Shown one piece after another: positions 7,763-16,815 of a stretch of 64,000 nucleotides of DNA. The notes below the pieces were generated by a model. That model made no database searches and was not told the DNA's origin. It was given only the letters and a program-made list of their open reading frames with translations. Position numbers and translations under genes: made by a program. This stretch comes from an uncultured Sphingopyxis sp. (lineage in GTDB: Bacteria > Pseudomonadota > Alphaproteobacteria > Sphingomonadales > Sphingomonadaceae). Each line of letters begins with the position of its first letter. The stretch's first letter is position 1. The stretch lies in the NCBI RefSeq assembly GCF_900078365.1, contig NZ_LT598653.1, positions 3,481,501-3,545,500 of the forward strand. Direction: 5' to 3'.

Positions 7763-8473
7763 ATGGCGAACAAGCAATATCCCGACGCAGCAGCCGCGCT
7801 TGACGGCCTCCTTTTCGACGGGATGCAGATTTGCGCGGGGGGCTTCGGCCTTTGCGGCATTCCCGAGCGGCTGATCGACGCGATTCGCGACGCGGGCGTC
7901 AAGAACCTCACCATCGCCAGCAACAATGCCGGGATCGACGGCGAGGGCCTCGGCAAGCTGCTCCGCACCAAGCAGGTCGGAAAGATGATCTCCTCCTATG
8001 TCGGCGAAAACAAGGAGTTCGAACGGCAATATCTCGCGGGCGAGCTCGAGGTCGAATTCTGCCCGCAAGGCACGCTCGCCGAACGCTGCCGCGCGGGCGG
8101 CGCGGGCATTCCGGGCTTCTATACGAAGACCGGCGTCGGCACGCTCGTCGCCGAAGGCAAGGAAGTGAAGAATTTCGACGGGCAGGACTATATCCTCGAA
8201 CGCGGCATCTTCGCCGACCTCGCCATCATCAAGGGGTGGAAGGCCGACGAGAGCGGCAACCTGATTTTCCGCAAGACCGCGCGCAACTTCAACCAGCCGA
8301 TGGCGACCGCCGCGAAGATCTGCGTCGCCGAGGTCGAGGAAATCGTGCCGGTGGGCAGCCTCGATCCCGACAGCATCCACCTGCCCGGCATCTATGTGAA
8401 GCGCCTCGTCCTCGGCGCGCCCTACGACAAGAAGATCGAATTCCGCACCGTGCGTCCGCGCGAGACCGTGTGA
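7763..8473 (+). CDS. scoA: 3-oxoacid CoA-transferase, subunit A
   Basis: A 236-residue alpha subunit of the SCOT-type transferase that moves CoA from succinyl-CoA to acetoacetate or another 3-oxo acid. Family features are the glycine-rich GGFGLCGIPERLI near residue 30, the NNAGIDGEGLG segment and GIPGFYTKTGVGT. An AAGGAGG ribosome site precedes the start. The stop overlaps the start of the phosphatase gene, and the beta subunit follows that gene, so the two subunits are split by an unrelated coding sequence. Exact acyl specificity is inferred only at family level. Confidence 0.9.
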   Translation: MANKQYPDAAAALDGLLFDGMQICAGGFGLCGIPERLIDAIRDAGVKNLTIASNNAGIDGEGLGKLLRTKQVGKMISSYVGENKEFERQYLAGELEVEFCPQGTLAERCRAGGAGIPGFYTKTGVGTLVAEGKEVKNFDGQDYILERGIFADLAIIKGWKADESGNLIFRKTARNFNQPMATAAKICVAEVEEIVPVGSLDPDSIHLPGIYVKRLVLGAPYDKKIEFRTVRPRETV

Positions 8474-9336
8474 TGCGCGGCCTCGCCCTTGCAGCGCCGC
8501 TGCTGTTGGCAGGCTGTGCGAGCGCGCCTGCCGAGGTCGCTACCACGCCGCCTGCACCTGCGGAAGCCGACAAGCCTCCAGTCGCACTGCAATATCTCTA
8601 CGGCTCGCCCGAAGCGGCGGTTGCGGTGCGCGCGACCAATGCGCGTATTGCCGATTACGGCGTATGGCGGATCAAGCAGCGGCCGAAGGACAGCGTCGTG
8701 CTCGCGCCCGGCGCGACGATGGATGCGCCGGCGTTCGAGCCGTGCGGGGACAAGCCCTTCGCGGCGGTGTTCGACGCCGACGAGACGCTGATCTGGAACC
8801 GCGGCCCGATGCGCTATTTCGCCGAGAAGGGCTCCGCCTTCGATCCGGAAATCTGGGACCAGTGGGAAAAGACCGGCGCGGGCAAGGCGATCGCGATGCC
8901 CGGCGCAGCGCAGATGGTGAACAAGCTGCGCGCGGCGGGAATCACCGTCATCGCCAACACCAACCGCAGCGCCGCCAATGCCAAGGGCAGCGAGGATACG
9001 CTGCGCGCCGCGGGCCTCGGCGAGTTCAAGCATGGCGAGACGCTCTTCCTGATGGGCGACGATGCCGGCGGGTCGAGCAAGGACGGCCGCCGCGCCACGA
9101 TCGCGTCGAAATATTGCGTCATCATCCTCGGCGGCGACCAGCTCGGCGATTTCAGCCAGCAGTTCAACGTCAAGGGCCTGCCCGCCGCGCAGCGCATGGC
9201 GCTCGCCACGAGCGCCGCCGCCGCCAATCTATGGGACAAGGGCTGGTTCCTTTTCCCCAACCCCGTCTATGGCCCGTGGGAAAAGCTGGGCTGGGACGAT
9301 GCCTTCCCCTCCGACAAGCAATGGGAGCCCAAATAA
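8473..9336 (+). CDS. 5'-nucleotidase/acid phosphatase, lipoprotein e(P4) family
   Basis: A 287-residue predicted outer-membrane lipoprotein. The lipobox LLLAGC places the acylated Cys near residue 15. The class B/C acid phosphatase core has AVFDADETLIWN (Asp near 99 as nucleophile), ANTNRS as motif II and GDQLGDF as motif IV. The family dephosphorylates nucleotides such as NMN outside the cytoplasm. The start overlaps the scoA stop (TGATG) and the stop is 1 bp from scoB, so the three are almost certainly one transcript. A surface phosphatase inside a CoA-transferase operon is an odd pairing. Confidence 0.88.
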   Translation: MRGLALAAPLLLAGCASAPAEVATTPPAPAEADKPPVALQYLYGSPEAAVAVRATNARIADYGVWRIKQRPKDSVVLAPGATMDAPAFEPCGDKPFAAVFDADETLIWNRGPMRYFAEKGSAFDPEIWDQWEKTGAGKAIAMPGAAQMVNKLRAAGITVIANTNRSAANAKGSEDTLRAAGLGEFKHGETLFLMGDDAGGSSKDGRRATIASKYCVIILGGDQLGDFSQQFNVKGLPAAQRMALATSAAAANLWDKGWFLFPNPVYGPWEKLGWDDAFPSDKQWEPK

Positions 9337-9337
9337 G

Positions 9338-9994
9338 ATGGCCCAAGAATCCAAAGGCTGGACGCGAGACGATATGGCGGCGCGCGCCGCGAAGGAGCTG
9401 GAGGACGGCTATTACGTCAACCTCGGCATCGGCATTCCGACGCTGGTCGCGAATCACGTGCCCGCGGGGATGACGGTGACGCTGCAGTCCGAGAACGGGA
9501 TGCTCGGCATCGGCCCCTTTCCCTTCGAGGGCGACGAAGACCCCGACCTGATCAACGCCGGCAAGCAGACGATCAGCGAACTGCCGCAGACCGCCTATTT
9601 CGGGTCGGAACAGAGCTTTGCGATGATCCGCGGCGGCCATATCGACCTGGCCGTGCTGGGCGGCATGGAAGTCGCCGAGAATGGCGACCTTGCAAACTGG
9701 ATGGTGCCCGGCAAGATGATCAAGGGCATGGGCGGCGCGATGGACCTCGTCGCCGGGGTCAAGAAGATCATCGTCGTGATGGAGCACAACGCCAAGGACG
9801 GCAGCCCGAAGTTCATCCCCGAATGCACGCTGCCGCTGACCGGCAAGAATGTCATCGACATGATCATCACCGACCTCGCGGTGTTCAGGCGCGACGACCA
9901 TGCAAGCCCGTTCCGGCTGATAGAGCTCGCGCCGGGGGTGACGGCGGACGAAGTCGCGGCTAAGACGACAGCCAATTATGAGGTCGCCATCTAA
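9338..9994 (+). CDS. scoB: 3-oxoacid CoA-transferase, subunit B
   Basis: A 218-residue beta subunit. The catalytic Glu that forms the gamma-glutamyl-CoA thioester is in LQSENGMLGIGP, and NLGIGIPTLVANHVP lies before it. The LAVLGGMEV and MGGAMDLVAGVKK segments match the SCOT beta chain. It begins one base after the phosphatase stop. Together with scoA it should form an active transferase used for 3-oxo acid or ketone body activation. Confidence 0.92.
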   Translation: MAQESKGWTRDDMAARAAKELEDGYYVNLGIGIPTLVANHVPAGMTVTLQSENGMLGIGPFPFEGDEDPDLINAGKQTISELPQTAYFGSEQSFAMIRGGHIDLAVLGGMEVAENGDLANWMVPGKMIKGMGGAMDLVAGVKKIIVVMEHNAKDGSPKFIPECTLPLTGKNVIDMIITDLAVFRRDDHASPFRLIELAPGVTADEVAAKTTANYEVAI

Positions 9995-10004
9995 TCACGG
10001 ATCG

Positions 10005-11285
10005 ATGAAGCGGGTTCTCGCCTGCCTCGTCGCGGCCGCCGCGCTGGGATCGGCGGGCTGGTTCGGCCTGCACGCCTTCGGCGGCGGCGAACCGCTTGCC
10101 AGCGTCCCGATCCCGATCAAGGCCGCCGCAGACCTGCCCGATACGCCCGCCGAATGGCGCGGCCGAATCGACTATCGCGCGCTCGACCAGCAGCTCGCCG
10201 ACCTGTCGCAGCGGCCCGAAATGGCCGGGCTGGCAGTGGCGGTGGTCGAAGATGGCGAACTGAGCTTCGTGCGCAGCTATGGCGTTGCCGATGCCGCGAC
10301 GGGCGCGCCGGTGACGCCGCATACGCTGTTCCGCTGGGCGTCGGTCTCCAAGACCGCGACGGGGGCGCTGGCGGGCGCGCTGGCCGCGGACGGCGCCGTC
10401 GACCTCGACCGCCCGGTCGCCGACTGGCGCACGTCGCTGCGCCTGCCGGGCGGCGCCGAAGCGCGGGTCACGCTGGACGATCTGCTTGCGCAGCGCACCG
10501 GCCTCACCAGCCACGCCTATGATACGAAGCTGGAAGAAGGGAAGGACCCCGCCCTGCTGCGCGCGAGCCTTGCCGCCGCGCCGCTGCAATGCGATCCCGG
10601 CACCTGCCACAGCTACCAGAATGTCGCCTTCGACGCGGCGAGCGAGATATTGGGCGCGGCGGCGGGCGAGCCCTTCGCCGATATGGTCGAAGCGCGGTTT
10701 TTCCGCCCGCTCGGCATGGTCAGCGCAGGATATGGGATGACGCGGCTGACCGGCGCAAAGGATTGGGCGAAGCCGCACCGCGGCGCGCATGTCCGCCCGA
10801 TCAAGGAAGCCTATTGGCGCGTTCCCGCGGCCGCCGGGGTCGAAAGCGACATCGTCGATTTCGCGACATGGATGCAGGCGATGATGGGCAGCCGCCCCGA
10901 TGTGCTGCCGGCCCCGGCGTTGCAGCTTGCGCATCGCCCGCGCGTCGGCACGGGGCGGCTCTATGGCGGCGCGCTGCGCCAGGCCACCAGCGATGCGTCC
11001 TATGGCCTCGGCTGGCGGAGCTTCACCTATGGCGGACGCCGGCTCGAAGGCCATTCGGGCGCGGTCGAGGGCTATCGCGCGACGATGATTTTCGAGCCCG
11101 CGACGCGCACGGGCGTCGTCGCCCTGTGGAACAGCGATTGGGGCTTCCCGTTCCGCATCCCCTTCGCGGCGATCGACAGCTATCACAAGCGCGCGGACGC
11201 GGGCTGGCTCGATCTGGGCGAGCTGCCTCCGGTGGCGGGCACGCGCACCGCAGCCAAAGCGATCCCGGGGCCTCCGAAGGGGTAG
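10005..11285 (+). CDS. Serine hydrolase of the class C beta-lactamase family
   Basis: A 426-residue protein with an N-terminal signal or anchor (MKRVLACLVAAAALGSAGWFG), so the domain acts in the periplasm. The catalytic SxxK is SVSK near residue 114, the YxN is YQN near 202 and the third motif is HSG near 348. The overall pattern fits esterases and D-aminopeptidases of this superfamily more than true AmpC, since no KTG is seen. It starts 10 bp after scoB and may be the last gene of that operon. The substrate is unknown. Confidence 0.85.
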   Translation: MKRVLACLVAAAALGSAGWFGLHAFGGGEPLASVPIPIKAAADLPDTPAEWRGRIDYRALDQQLADLSQRPEMAGLAVAVVEDGELSFVRSYGVADAATGAPVTPHTLFRWASVSKTATGALAGALAADGAVDLDRPVADWRTSLRLPGGAEARVTLDDLLAQRTGLTSHAYDTKLEEGKDPALLRASLAAAPLQCDPGTCHSYQNVAFDAASEILGAAAGEPFADMVEARFFRPLGMVSAGYGMTRLTGAKDWAKPHRGAHVRPIKEAYWRVPAAAGVESDIVDFATWMQAMMGSRPDVLPAPALQLAHRPRVGTGRLYGGALRQATSDASYGLGWRSFTYGGRRLEGHSGAVEGYRATMIFEPATRTGVVALWNSDWGFPFRIPFAAIDSYHKRADAGWLDLGELPPVAGTRTAAKAIPGPPKG

Positions 11286-11354
11286 ACGCGACCCCTTGCC
11301 CCTGCATCCATCGCCCGTGTATCAGCGCGTCCACGGCCGGGAGGAGAAACATCT

Positions 11355-12332
11355 ATGCGCGTGCTGCTGACCGGATCGTCGGGCTGGCTCGGGCGCACTC
11401 TCGCTCCTTTGCTTACCGAAAACGGCCATGACGTCACCGGGCTCGACGTCGTGCCGAGTCCGTTTACGCAGGTGGTTGGCACCGTTGCCGACCGCGCGCT
11501 GATCGATCGCACGATGGGCGAGTACGGGATCGAGGCGGTGATCCACGGCGGCGCGCTGCACAAACCCGACATCGTCCGCTATCCGCGCCAGGCGTTCGTC
11601 GACGTCAATGTGACGGGCACGCTCGGCCTGATCGAAGCCGCGGTCGCGGCGGGCAACGACCGTTTCCTCTTCACCTCAACCACCTCGCTGATGGTCCGCG
11701 CCGATGTCCGCGAAGGCGCGGGCGAGGCGGGCGCGTGGTGGATGGACGAGGATTTCTCGCCCGTAGAACCGCGCAACATCTATGGCATCACCAAGCTCGC
11801 GGCGGAACAGGCCTGCAAGCTCGTCCATCGCGAACATGGCATCGGTCTCGCGATCCTGCGCACCGGACGCTTCTTCCCCGAGGACGACGACACGCACGCG
11901 GTCCCGAGCGGTCCCAACCTCAAGGCCAACGAGTTGCTTCACCGCCGCCTGACGGTCGAGGACGCCGCCGCTGCACATCTCGCCGCGCTCGAGGCCGCCC
12001 CGGAGCTCGGCTGCGACACCTTCATCCTCTCTGCCCCGCCGCCCTTTGCGCGCGAAGAGGCCGAAGAACTCGCCCGCGACGCACGCGCGGTGATCGCGCG
12101 GCACTATCCCGAGGCGGCCGAGCTTTACGCCGCCGAAGGCTGGGTGCTCCCCGCGCGCATCGACCGCGTCTATGATCCGTCGCGCGCCGAGCGCCGCTTC
12201 GGCTGGCGCGCCCGAACCGATTTCGGCAGCGTGCTCGCGGCGCTCCGCGACCGCACCGAACTGCCCTTTGCGCACGACCCCGATTATACGTCCCCCATCG
12301 TCGCACAGGAGCGCGAAGCATGTATGTGCTGA
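11355..12332 (+). CDS. NAD-dependent epimerase/dehydratase
   Basis: A 325-residue extended short-chain dehydrogenase. The nucleotide loop is LTGSSGWLGRTL at the N-terminus, the catalytic Tyr and Lys are in YGITKLAAEQ and the Ser/Thr part is in FTSTTSLMV. The family epimerises or dehydrates nucleotide sugars. A GGGAGGAG ribosome site is clear. The C-terminus overlaps the GST start by 13 bp in another frame, implying translational coupling. No sugar cluster surrounds it, so the substrate is open. Confidence 0.85.
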   Translation: MRVLLTGSSGWLGRTLAPLLTENGHDVTGLDVVPSPFTQVVGTVADRALIDRTMGEYGIEAVIHGGALHKPDIVRYPRQAFVDVNVTGTLGLIEAAVAAGNDRFLFTSTTSLMVRADVREGAGEAGAWWMDEDFSPVEPRNIYGITKLAAEQACKLVHREHGIGLAILRTGRFFPEDDDTHAVPSGPNLKANELLHRRLTVEDAAAAHLAALEAAPELGCDTFILSAPPPFAREEAEELARDARAVIARHYPEAAELYAAEGWVLPARIDRVYDPSRAERRFGWRARTDFGSVLAALRDRTELPFAHDPDYTSPIVAQEREACMC

Positions 12333-13000
12333 TCACCGCCAACCGCAATTATTCGAGCTGGTCGCTCCGCCCGTGGATGCTGATGCAGGGCCTGGGCATC
12401 GCTTTCGAGGAGCAGATCGAGCCCTTCACCAACCCGATCAACTATGACGAGTTTCGCAGTTTTTCGCCGACGGGGCAGGTGCCCGTGCTGCTCGACGAGG
12501 GACGGACCGTTTATGATTCGCTGGGCATAACGCTCTATCTCGCCGACCGGCACGACGGCGTCTGGCCCGCCGATCCCGATGCGCGCGCCTGGGCGCAGTG
12601 CGCTGTCGCGGAAATGCACAGCGGCTTTTCGGCGCTGCGCGGCGATTGCACGATGAACGTCGGCGTCCGCGTGACCCCGAAGCCGCCGTCGGGCGCGCTC
12701 CGCCTCGACATCGCGCGCCTTCGCGAGCTGTTCGCCGAAGGGCTATCGCGGTTTGGCGGGCCGTATCTCGCGGGCGATCGCTTCACCGCCGCCGATGCCT
12801 TTTACGCACCCATAGCCTTTCGCATCCGCACCTATGATCTCGACGTCGGCGCGGCGCAGGCGTGGGTCGACCATATGCTGTCGCACCCCGCGATGCTCGA
12901 ATGGGAACGGCAGGCGCTGCTCGAGGAATGGCGCGAGGAAAGCCACGAAGCCGAGCTGGCGGCGGCGGGGGTGATTACGGCGGATTATCGGGCGAGATAA
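12320..13000 (+). CDS. Glutathione S-transferase family protein
   Basis: A 226-residue cytosolic GST. The thioredoxin-like N-domain begins MYVLITANRNYSSWSLRP, with the SSW motif giving the likely catalytic Ser, and the conserved cis-Pro is in TGQVPVLLDEG. The helical C-domain includes GPYLAGDRFTAADAF. It overlaps the epimerase end, so its Shine-Dalgarno (CAGGAG) lies within that gene. It probably detoxifies electrophiles; the substrate is not evident. Confidence 0.87.
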   Translation: MYVLITANRNYSSWSLRPWMLMQGLGIAFEEQIEPFTNPINYDEFRSFSPTGQVPVLLDEGRTVYDSLGITLYLADRHDGVWPADPDARAWAQCAVAEMHSGFSALRGDCTMNVGVRVTPKPPSGALRLDIARLRELFAEGLSRFGGPYLAGDRFTAADAFYAPIAFRIRTYDLDVGAAQAWVDHMLSHPAMLEWERQALLEEWREESHEAELAAAGVITADYRAR

Positions 13001-13094
13001 AACGTCGCCCCCGCGAAGGCGGGGGCCGCTGTCGTTTTACGCTTCGCCACCGGTCTGAGCCTCCAGCGGCCCCCGCCTTCGCGGGGGCGACGTT
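13001..13094. repeat. Long inverted repeat filling a convergent gene gap
   Basis: The arms AACGTCGCCCCCGCGAAGGC and GCCTTCGCGGGGGCGACGTT are perfect reverse complements, continued inward by GGGGGCCGCT and AGCGGCCCCC. The repeat begins at the base after the GST stop and ends in the crtZ stop codon, so it occupies the whole gap. A similar element lies near 63.7 kb. It probably works as a two-way transcription stop. Confidence 0.85.
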
Positions 13095-13609
13095 CAGTCC
13101 AAAGCGTCCCGCACCACCGCGATCCCCGCTTCGCGCTGCGCCTTGAGTTCGGCTTTCAGCTTCGCCGGATCGCGCGCGAAGACGAAGCCGAAGCTGACCC
13201 CGCCCTCTTTGCCGATCGTCGCATGGTGGAGCTTGTGCGCCTGCACCAGCCGCTTGGCATAGCCGCGCCGGGCCACCCAGCGGAAATAGCGCTGGTGGAC
13301 GAGACCGTCATGCACGAGCGTGTAGATGATGCCATAGACGAGGATGCCAAGCCCGATCCACGTCCCCGGCTCCCACGCCGCGGTGCCCATGATCATCGGG
13401 CTGCCGGCCATGAACATCGAAATGCTCATCGCGGCGCCGACAAGAGCGAAGAGGTCGTTCTTTTCCAGCACATGCCCGTGCGGTTCGTGATGGTCGCGAT
13501 GCCACGCCCAGCCGAAACCGTGCATGATATATTTGTGGCTCGCCCAGGCGACGCCCTCCATCGCCGCGACGGTGGCGAGAATGAGCGCGAGGATGGCGGG
13601 CAGCGACAT
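13094..13609 (-). CDS. crtZ: Beta-carotene 3-hydroxylase
   Basis: A 171-residue membrane-bound di-iron hydroxylase that adds the 3 and 3' hydroxyls to beta-ionone rings, giving zeaxanthin or nostoxanthin precursors. All four histidine clusters are present: HKYIMH, HRDHHEPH, HDGLVH and HKLHH. About four hydrophobic segments surround them. Length is normal. The other carotenoid genes are not in the window, so crtZ stands alone here, as it often does in yellow sphingomonads. Confidence 0.95.
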   Translation of the reverse strand: MSLPAILALILATVAAMEGVAWASHKYIMHGFGWAWHRDHHEPHGHVLEKNDLFALVGAAMSISMFMAGSPMIMGTAAWEPGTWIGLGILVYGIIYTLVHDGLVHQRYFRWVARRGYAKRLVQAHKLHHATIGKEGGVSFGFVFARDPAKLKAELKAQREAGIAVVRDALD

Positions 13610-13652
13610 GCGGGGATTATAGGCCCTTTACCTGCAAGAGACCACTATCCCC

Positions 13653-13682
13653 TCGTCATCCCGGCGAAGGCCGGGATGACGA
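13653..13682. repeat. REP-like palindrome (CCCGGCGAAGGCCGGG type)
   Basis: A short hairpin with TCGTCAT and ATGACGA flanks sits between the divergent crtZ and leuC genes. Related copies lie near 28.55 kb and 33.3 kb. Confidence 0.8.
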
Positions 13683-13770
13683 AATATGTTATGACAGGCA
13701 TCGCGACCGAAAATTGCGTTTTCGAACGCCACTCGCTTGCATTGTTATGCGACTGGCGTAAGTGGACCGC

Positions 13771-15201
13771 ATGACTCGGCCCCGCACCCTTTACGAGAAA
13801 ATCTGGGACGCGCATGTCGTCGAACAGCGCCCCGACGGTACCTGCCTGATCTTCATCGACCGCCACCTCGTCCATGAAGTCACCAGCCCGCAGGCCTTCG
13901 CGGGGCTACGCGCGAGCGGCCGCAGGGTGCGCCGCCCCGACCTGACGCTCGCGGTGCCCGACCATAATGTGCCCACGACAGCGCGGCTCGACTCGGCGGG
14001 CAACAAATTGCCGATCGCCGACCCCGAAAGCGCGGCGCAACTCGCCGCGCTCGAAAAGAACGCGCCCGAATATGGCATCCGCTATATCGATGCGGTCGCG
14101 CCCGAACAGGGCATCGTCCATGTCGTCGGCCCCGAGCAGGGCTTCTCGCTGCCCGGCGCGACGATCGTGTGCGGCGACAGCCACACCGCGTGCCACGGCG
14201 GCATCGGCGCGCTCGCCTTCGGCATCGGGACGAGCGAGGTCGAGCATGTGCTCGCGACGCAGACGCTGCTGCTCCAGCCGTCGAAGACGATGGAAGTGCG
14301 CGTCGAGGGCGAGGTCGGCCCCGGCGTCAGCGCAAAGGACATCATCCTCCATATCACGGGCGTCATCGGCGCCGCGGGCGGCACCGGCCACGTCATCGAA
14401 TATACGGGTAGCGCGATCCGCGCGCTCAGCATCGAGGGTCGCCTGACCGTCAGCAACATGGCGATCGAGGGCGGCGCGCGCGCCGGGCTGATCGCGCCCG
14501 ACGAGACGACCTTCGCCTATCTCAAGGGCCGCCCCTATGCGCCGAAGGGCGCCGACTGGGACGCTGCGGTCGCCTATTGGAAGAGCCTCGCGACCGATCC
14601 GGGCGCGACCTATGACAAGAGTGTCGTCATCGACGCCGCCGACATCGCACCGAGCGTGACCTGGGGCACGAGTCCCGAGGATGTCGTGCCGATCACCGGC
14701 GTCGTCCCCGCGCCCGACAGCTTCGCCGACCCGTCGAAGCAAACCGCCGCCGCCAAGAGCCTTGCCTATATGGGCCTCGAACCCGGCACGCGGATGCAGG
14801 ATGTGCCGATCGAGAATATCTTCATCGGCAGCTGCACCAACAGCCGCATCGAGGACCTGCGCGCCGCCGCCGCGGTGATCAAGGGCCGCCACAAGGCGCC
14901 GGGCGTCAAATGGGCGATCGTCGTCCCGGGTTCCGGGCTGGTGAAGGCGCAGGCCGAGGCCGAGGGGCTCGACCGCATCTTCACCGACGCGGGTCTCGAA
15001 TGGCGCGAGCCGGGCTGTTCGGCGTGCCTCGCGATGAACCCCGACAAGGTGCCCGCAGGCGAACGCTGCGCCTCGACGAGCAACCGCAATTTCGTCGGCC
15101 GTCAGGGACCCGGCGCGCGCACGCATCTGGTCAGCCCCGCCATGGCCGCAGCGGCGGCGGTGACCGGCAAGCTCACCGACGTCAGGGAGCTGATGGCATG
15201 A
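13771..15201 (+). CDS. leuC: 3-isopropylmalate dehydratase, large subunit
   Basis: A 476-residue aconitase-family subunit isomerising 2-isopropylmalate to 3-isopropylmalate in leucine synthesis. The 4Fe-4S ligands are in GSCTNSR and in PGCSACLAMNPDK. The N-terminus TLYEKIWDAHVV, the GDSHTACHGG motif and the C-terminal NRNFVGRQGPGARTHLVSP are all typical. The ATG is preferred over a GTG nine bases upstream, since MTRPRTLYEKIW matches the family. The stop overlaps leuD by 4 bp. Confidence 0.97.
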   Translation: MTRPRTLYEKIWDAHVVEQRPDGTCLIFIDRHLVHEVTSPQAFAGLRASGRRVRRPDLTLAVPDHNVPTTARLDSAGNKLPIADPESAAQLAALEKNAPEYGIRYIDAVAPEQGIVHVVGPEQGFSLPGATIVCGDSHTACHGGIGALAFGIGTSEVEHVLATQTLLLQPSKTMEVRVEGEVGPGVSAKDIILHITGVIGAAGGTGHVIEYTGSAIRALSIEGRLTVSNMAIEGGARAGLIAPDETTFAYLKGRPYAPKGADWDAAVAYWKSLATDPGATYDKSVVIDAADIAPSVTWGTSPEDVVPITGVVPAPDSFADPSKQTAAAKSLAYMGLEPGTRMQDVPIENIFIGSCTNSRIEDLRAAAAVIKGRHKAPGVKWAIVVPGSGLVKAQAEAEGLDRIFTDAGLEWREPGCSACLAMNPDKVPAGERCASTSNRNFVGRQGPGARTHLVSPAMAAAAAVTGKLTDVRELMA

Positions 15202-15788
15202 CCCCGCTGAATCAGGTCGAAGGCCGCGCAATTCCGTTCGGGCTCAAGAATGTCGACACCGACGTCATCATCCCCGCGCACTGGCTGAAGACCACCACGC
15301 GCGAGGGCATGGGGCGCGGGGCGTTCGAGAGCCTGCGCGCCGATCCCGACAATCTGTTCGACCGGCCCGAATATAAGGGCGCGCCGATCCTGATTGCGGG
15401 CGATAATTTCGGTTGCGGATCGAGCCGCGAACATGCCGCCTGGGCACTGGGCGACCTCGGCATCCGCGTCGTCATCGCGCCCTCCTATTCGGACATTTTC
15501 TCCGGCAATGCCGTGAAGAACGGCATCTTGCCCGTCGTGCTCCCTCAACAAGCGATCGACCGGCTGATGGAGGTCGCCCAAACCGATCCGGTGTTCGTCG
15601 ATCTCGAGCATCAGACAGTGACGACGCAGTATCAGGACCGCTTCAGCTTCGAGATCGACCCGTTCCGCAAGATGTGCCTGCTCGAAGGGCTCGACGAGAT
15701 TTCGCTGACCGAAAAGAGCGACGCCGCGATCGGCGCCTATGAGTCGAAGCTCGACGCCGAGCGGCCCTGGATGCGCCCCGCCGCATAG
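15198..15788 (+). CDS. leuD: 3-isopropylmalate dehydratase, small subunit
   Basis: A 196-residue swivelling-domain subunit that completes the LeuCD heterodimer. Markers are LKNVDTDVIIPAHWLK near the N-terminus, DNFGCGSSREHAAWAL and YSDIFSGNAVKNG. The start overlaps the leuC stop in an ATGA arrangement, consistent with coupled translation. leuB and leuA are not in the window. Confidence 0.97.
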   Translation: MTPLNQVEGRAIPFGLKNVDTDVIIPAHWLKTTTREGMGRGAFESLRADPDNLFDRPEYKGAPILIAGDNFGCGSSREHAAWALGDLGIRVVIAPSYSDIFSGNAVKNGILPVVLPQQAIDRLMEVAQTDPVFVDLEHQTVTTQYQDRFSFEIDPFRKMCLLEGLDEISLTEKSDAAIGAYESKLDAERPWMRPAA

Positions 15789-15816
15789 GATCAAACGCAC
15801 ACCATAAGAGGAGAAG

Positions 15817-16815
15817 ATGATGAAGGCTCTCTTGTCGACCGCCACCGGCGGCCCCGAAACGCTCGTCCTTGGCGAACTGCCGCGCCCGACGGCGGGCAAG
15901 GGCCAGATCGTGATCGACGTGAAGGCCTGCGCGGTCAACTTCCCCGACGTGCTGATCATCGAGGATAAATATCAGTTCCGCCCCGAACGTCCCTTCGCCC
16001 CCGGTGGCGAAGTCGCGGGCCTCGTCGCCGAGGTCGGCGACGGCGTGACCGAGTTCAAGGTCGGCGACCGGGTGATCGCGGGCTGCGGCAACGGCGGCAT
16101 GTCCGAAGCCGTCGCGGTGTCGGTGCATAATGTCTATCATCTGCCCGAGGCGCACGACTTCGCCGAGGGCGCGTCGCTGCTGATGACCTATGGCACCAGC
16201 ATCCACGCGCTGGTCGATCGGGGCCATATCAAGGAGGGCGATACCCTGCTCGTGCTCGGCGCGTCGGGCGGGGTCGGCATCGCCGCGGTCGAGCTGGGCA
16301 AGGCGTTCGGCGCGCGCGTCGTCGCGGGGGTGTCGAGCGAGGAGAAGGCCGAAATCGCGCGTCAGGCCGGCGCCGATGAGGTGGTCGTCTATGGCCGCCA
16401 GCCCTTCGACAAGGACCAGTCGAAGGAGCTCGCGAACAGGTTCAAGGAGGCTGTCGGCCCGAACGGCGCGAACCTCGTCTACGACGCGGTCGGCGGCGAC
16501 TATGCCGAGCCCGCGCTGCGCTCGATTGCGTGGGAGGGCCGCTATCTCGTCGTCGGCTTCCCCGCGGGCATCCCGCGCCTGCCGCTCAACCTGACCCTGC
16601 TCAAGAGCTGCGACGTCGCGGGCGTCTTCTGGGGTGCCTTCGTCGCACGCGAGCCGGCGCGCAACCGCGCCAATATCGCACGGCTGTTCCAGCTGTGGGA
16701 GCAGGGCAAGATCAAGCCGCGCGTCACCGAAAGCTTCGCCCTCGCCGACGGCGGCAAGGCGATCGCCAAACTCGGCGACCGGACCGCGGTCGGCAAGCTG
16801 GTCGTCACGCTCTGA
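15817..16815 (+). CDS. NADPH:quinone oxidoreductase family protein (zinc-independent MDR)
   Basis: A 332-residue medium-chain reductase. The GroES-like N-domain has GGEVAGLVAEVGDGV and the Rossmann loop is LVLGASGGVGIAAVELGKA around residues 145-165. No structural or catalytic zinc Cys set is present, so it belongs with quinone or enoyl reductases. AGAGGAGAAG precedes the start. ATG codons occur in tandem and either may be used. The DUF167 gene overlaps its stop. Confidence 0.88.
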   Translation: MMKALLSTATGGPETLVLGELPRPTAGKGQIVIDVKACAVNFPDVLIIEDKYQFRPERPFAPGGEVAGLVAEVGDGVTEFKVGDRVIAGCGNGGMSEAVAVSVHNVYHLPEAHDFAEGASLLMTYGTSIHALVDRGHIKEGDTLLVLGASGGVGIAAVELGKAFGARVVAGVSSEEKAEIARQAGADEVVVYGRQPFDKDQSKELANRFKEAVGPNGANLVYDAVGGDYAEPALRSIAWEGRYLVVGFPAGIPRLPLNLTLLKSCDVAGVFWGAFVAREPARNRANIARLFQLWEQGKIKPRVTESFALADGGKAIAKLGDRTAVGKLVVTL

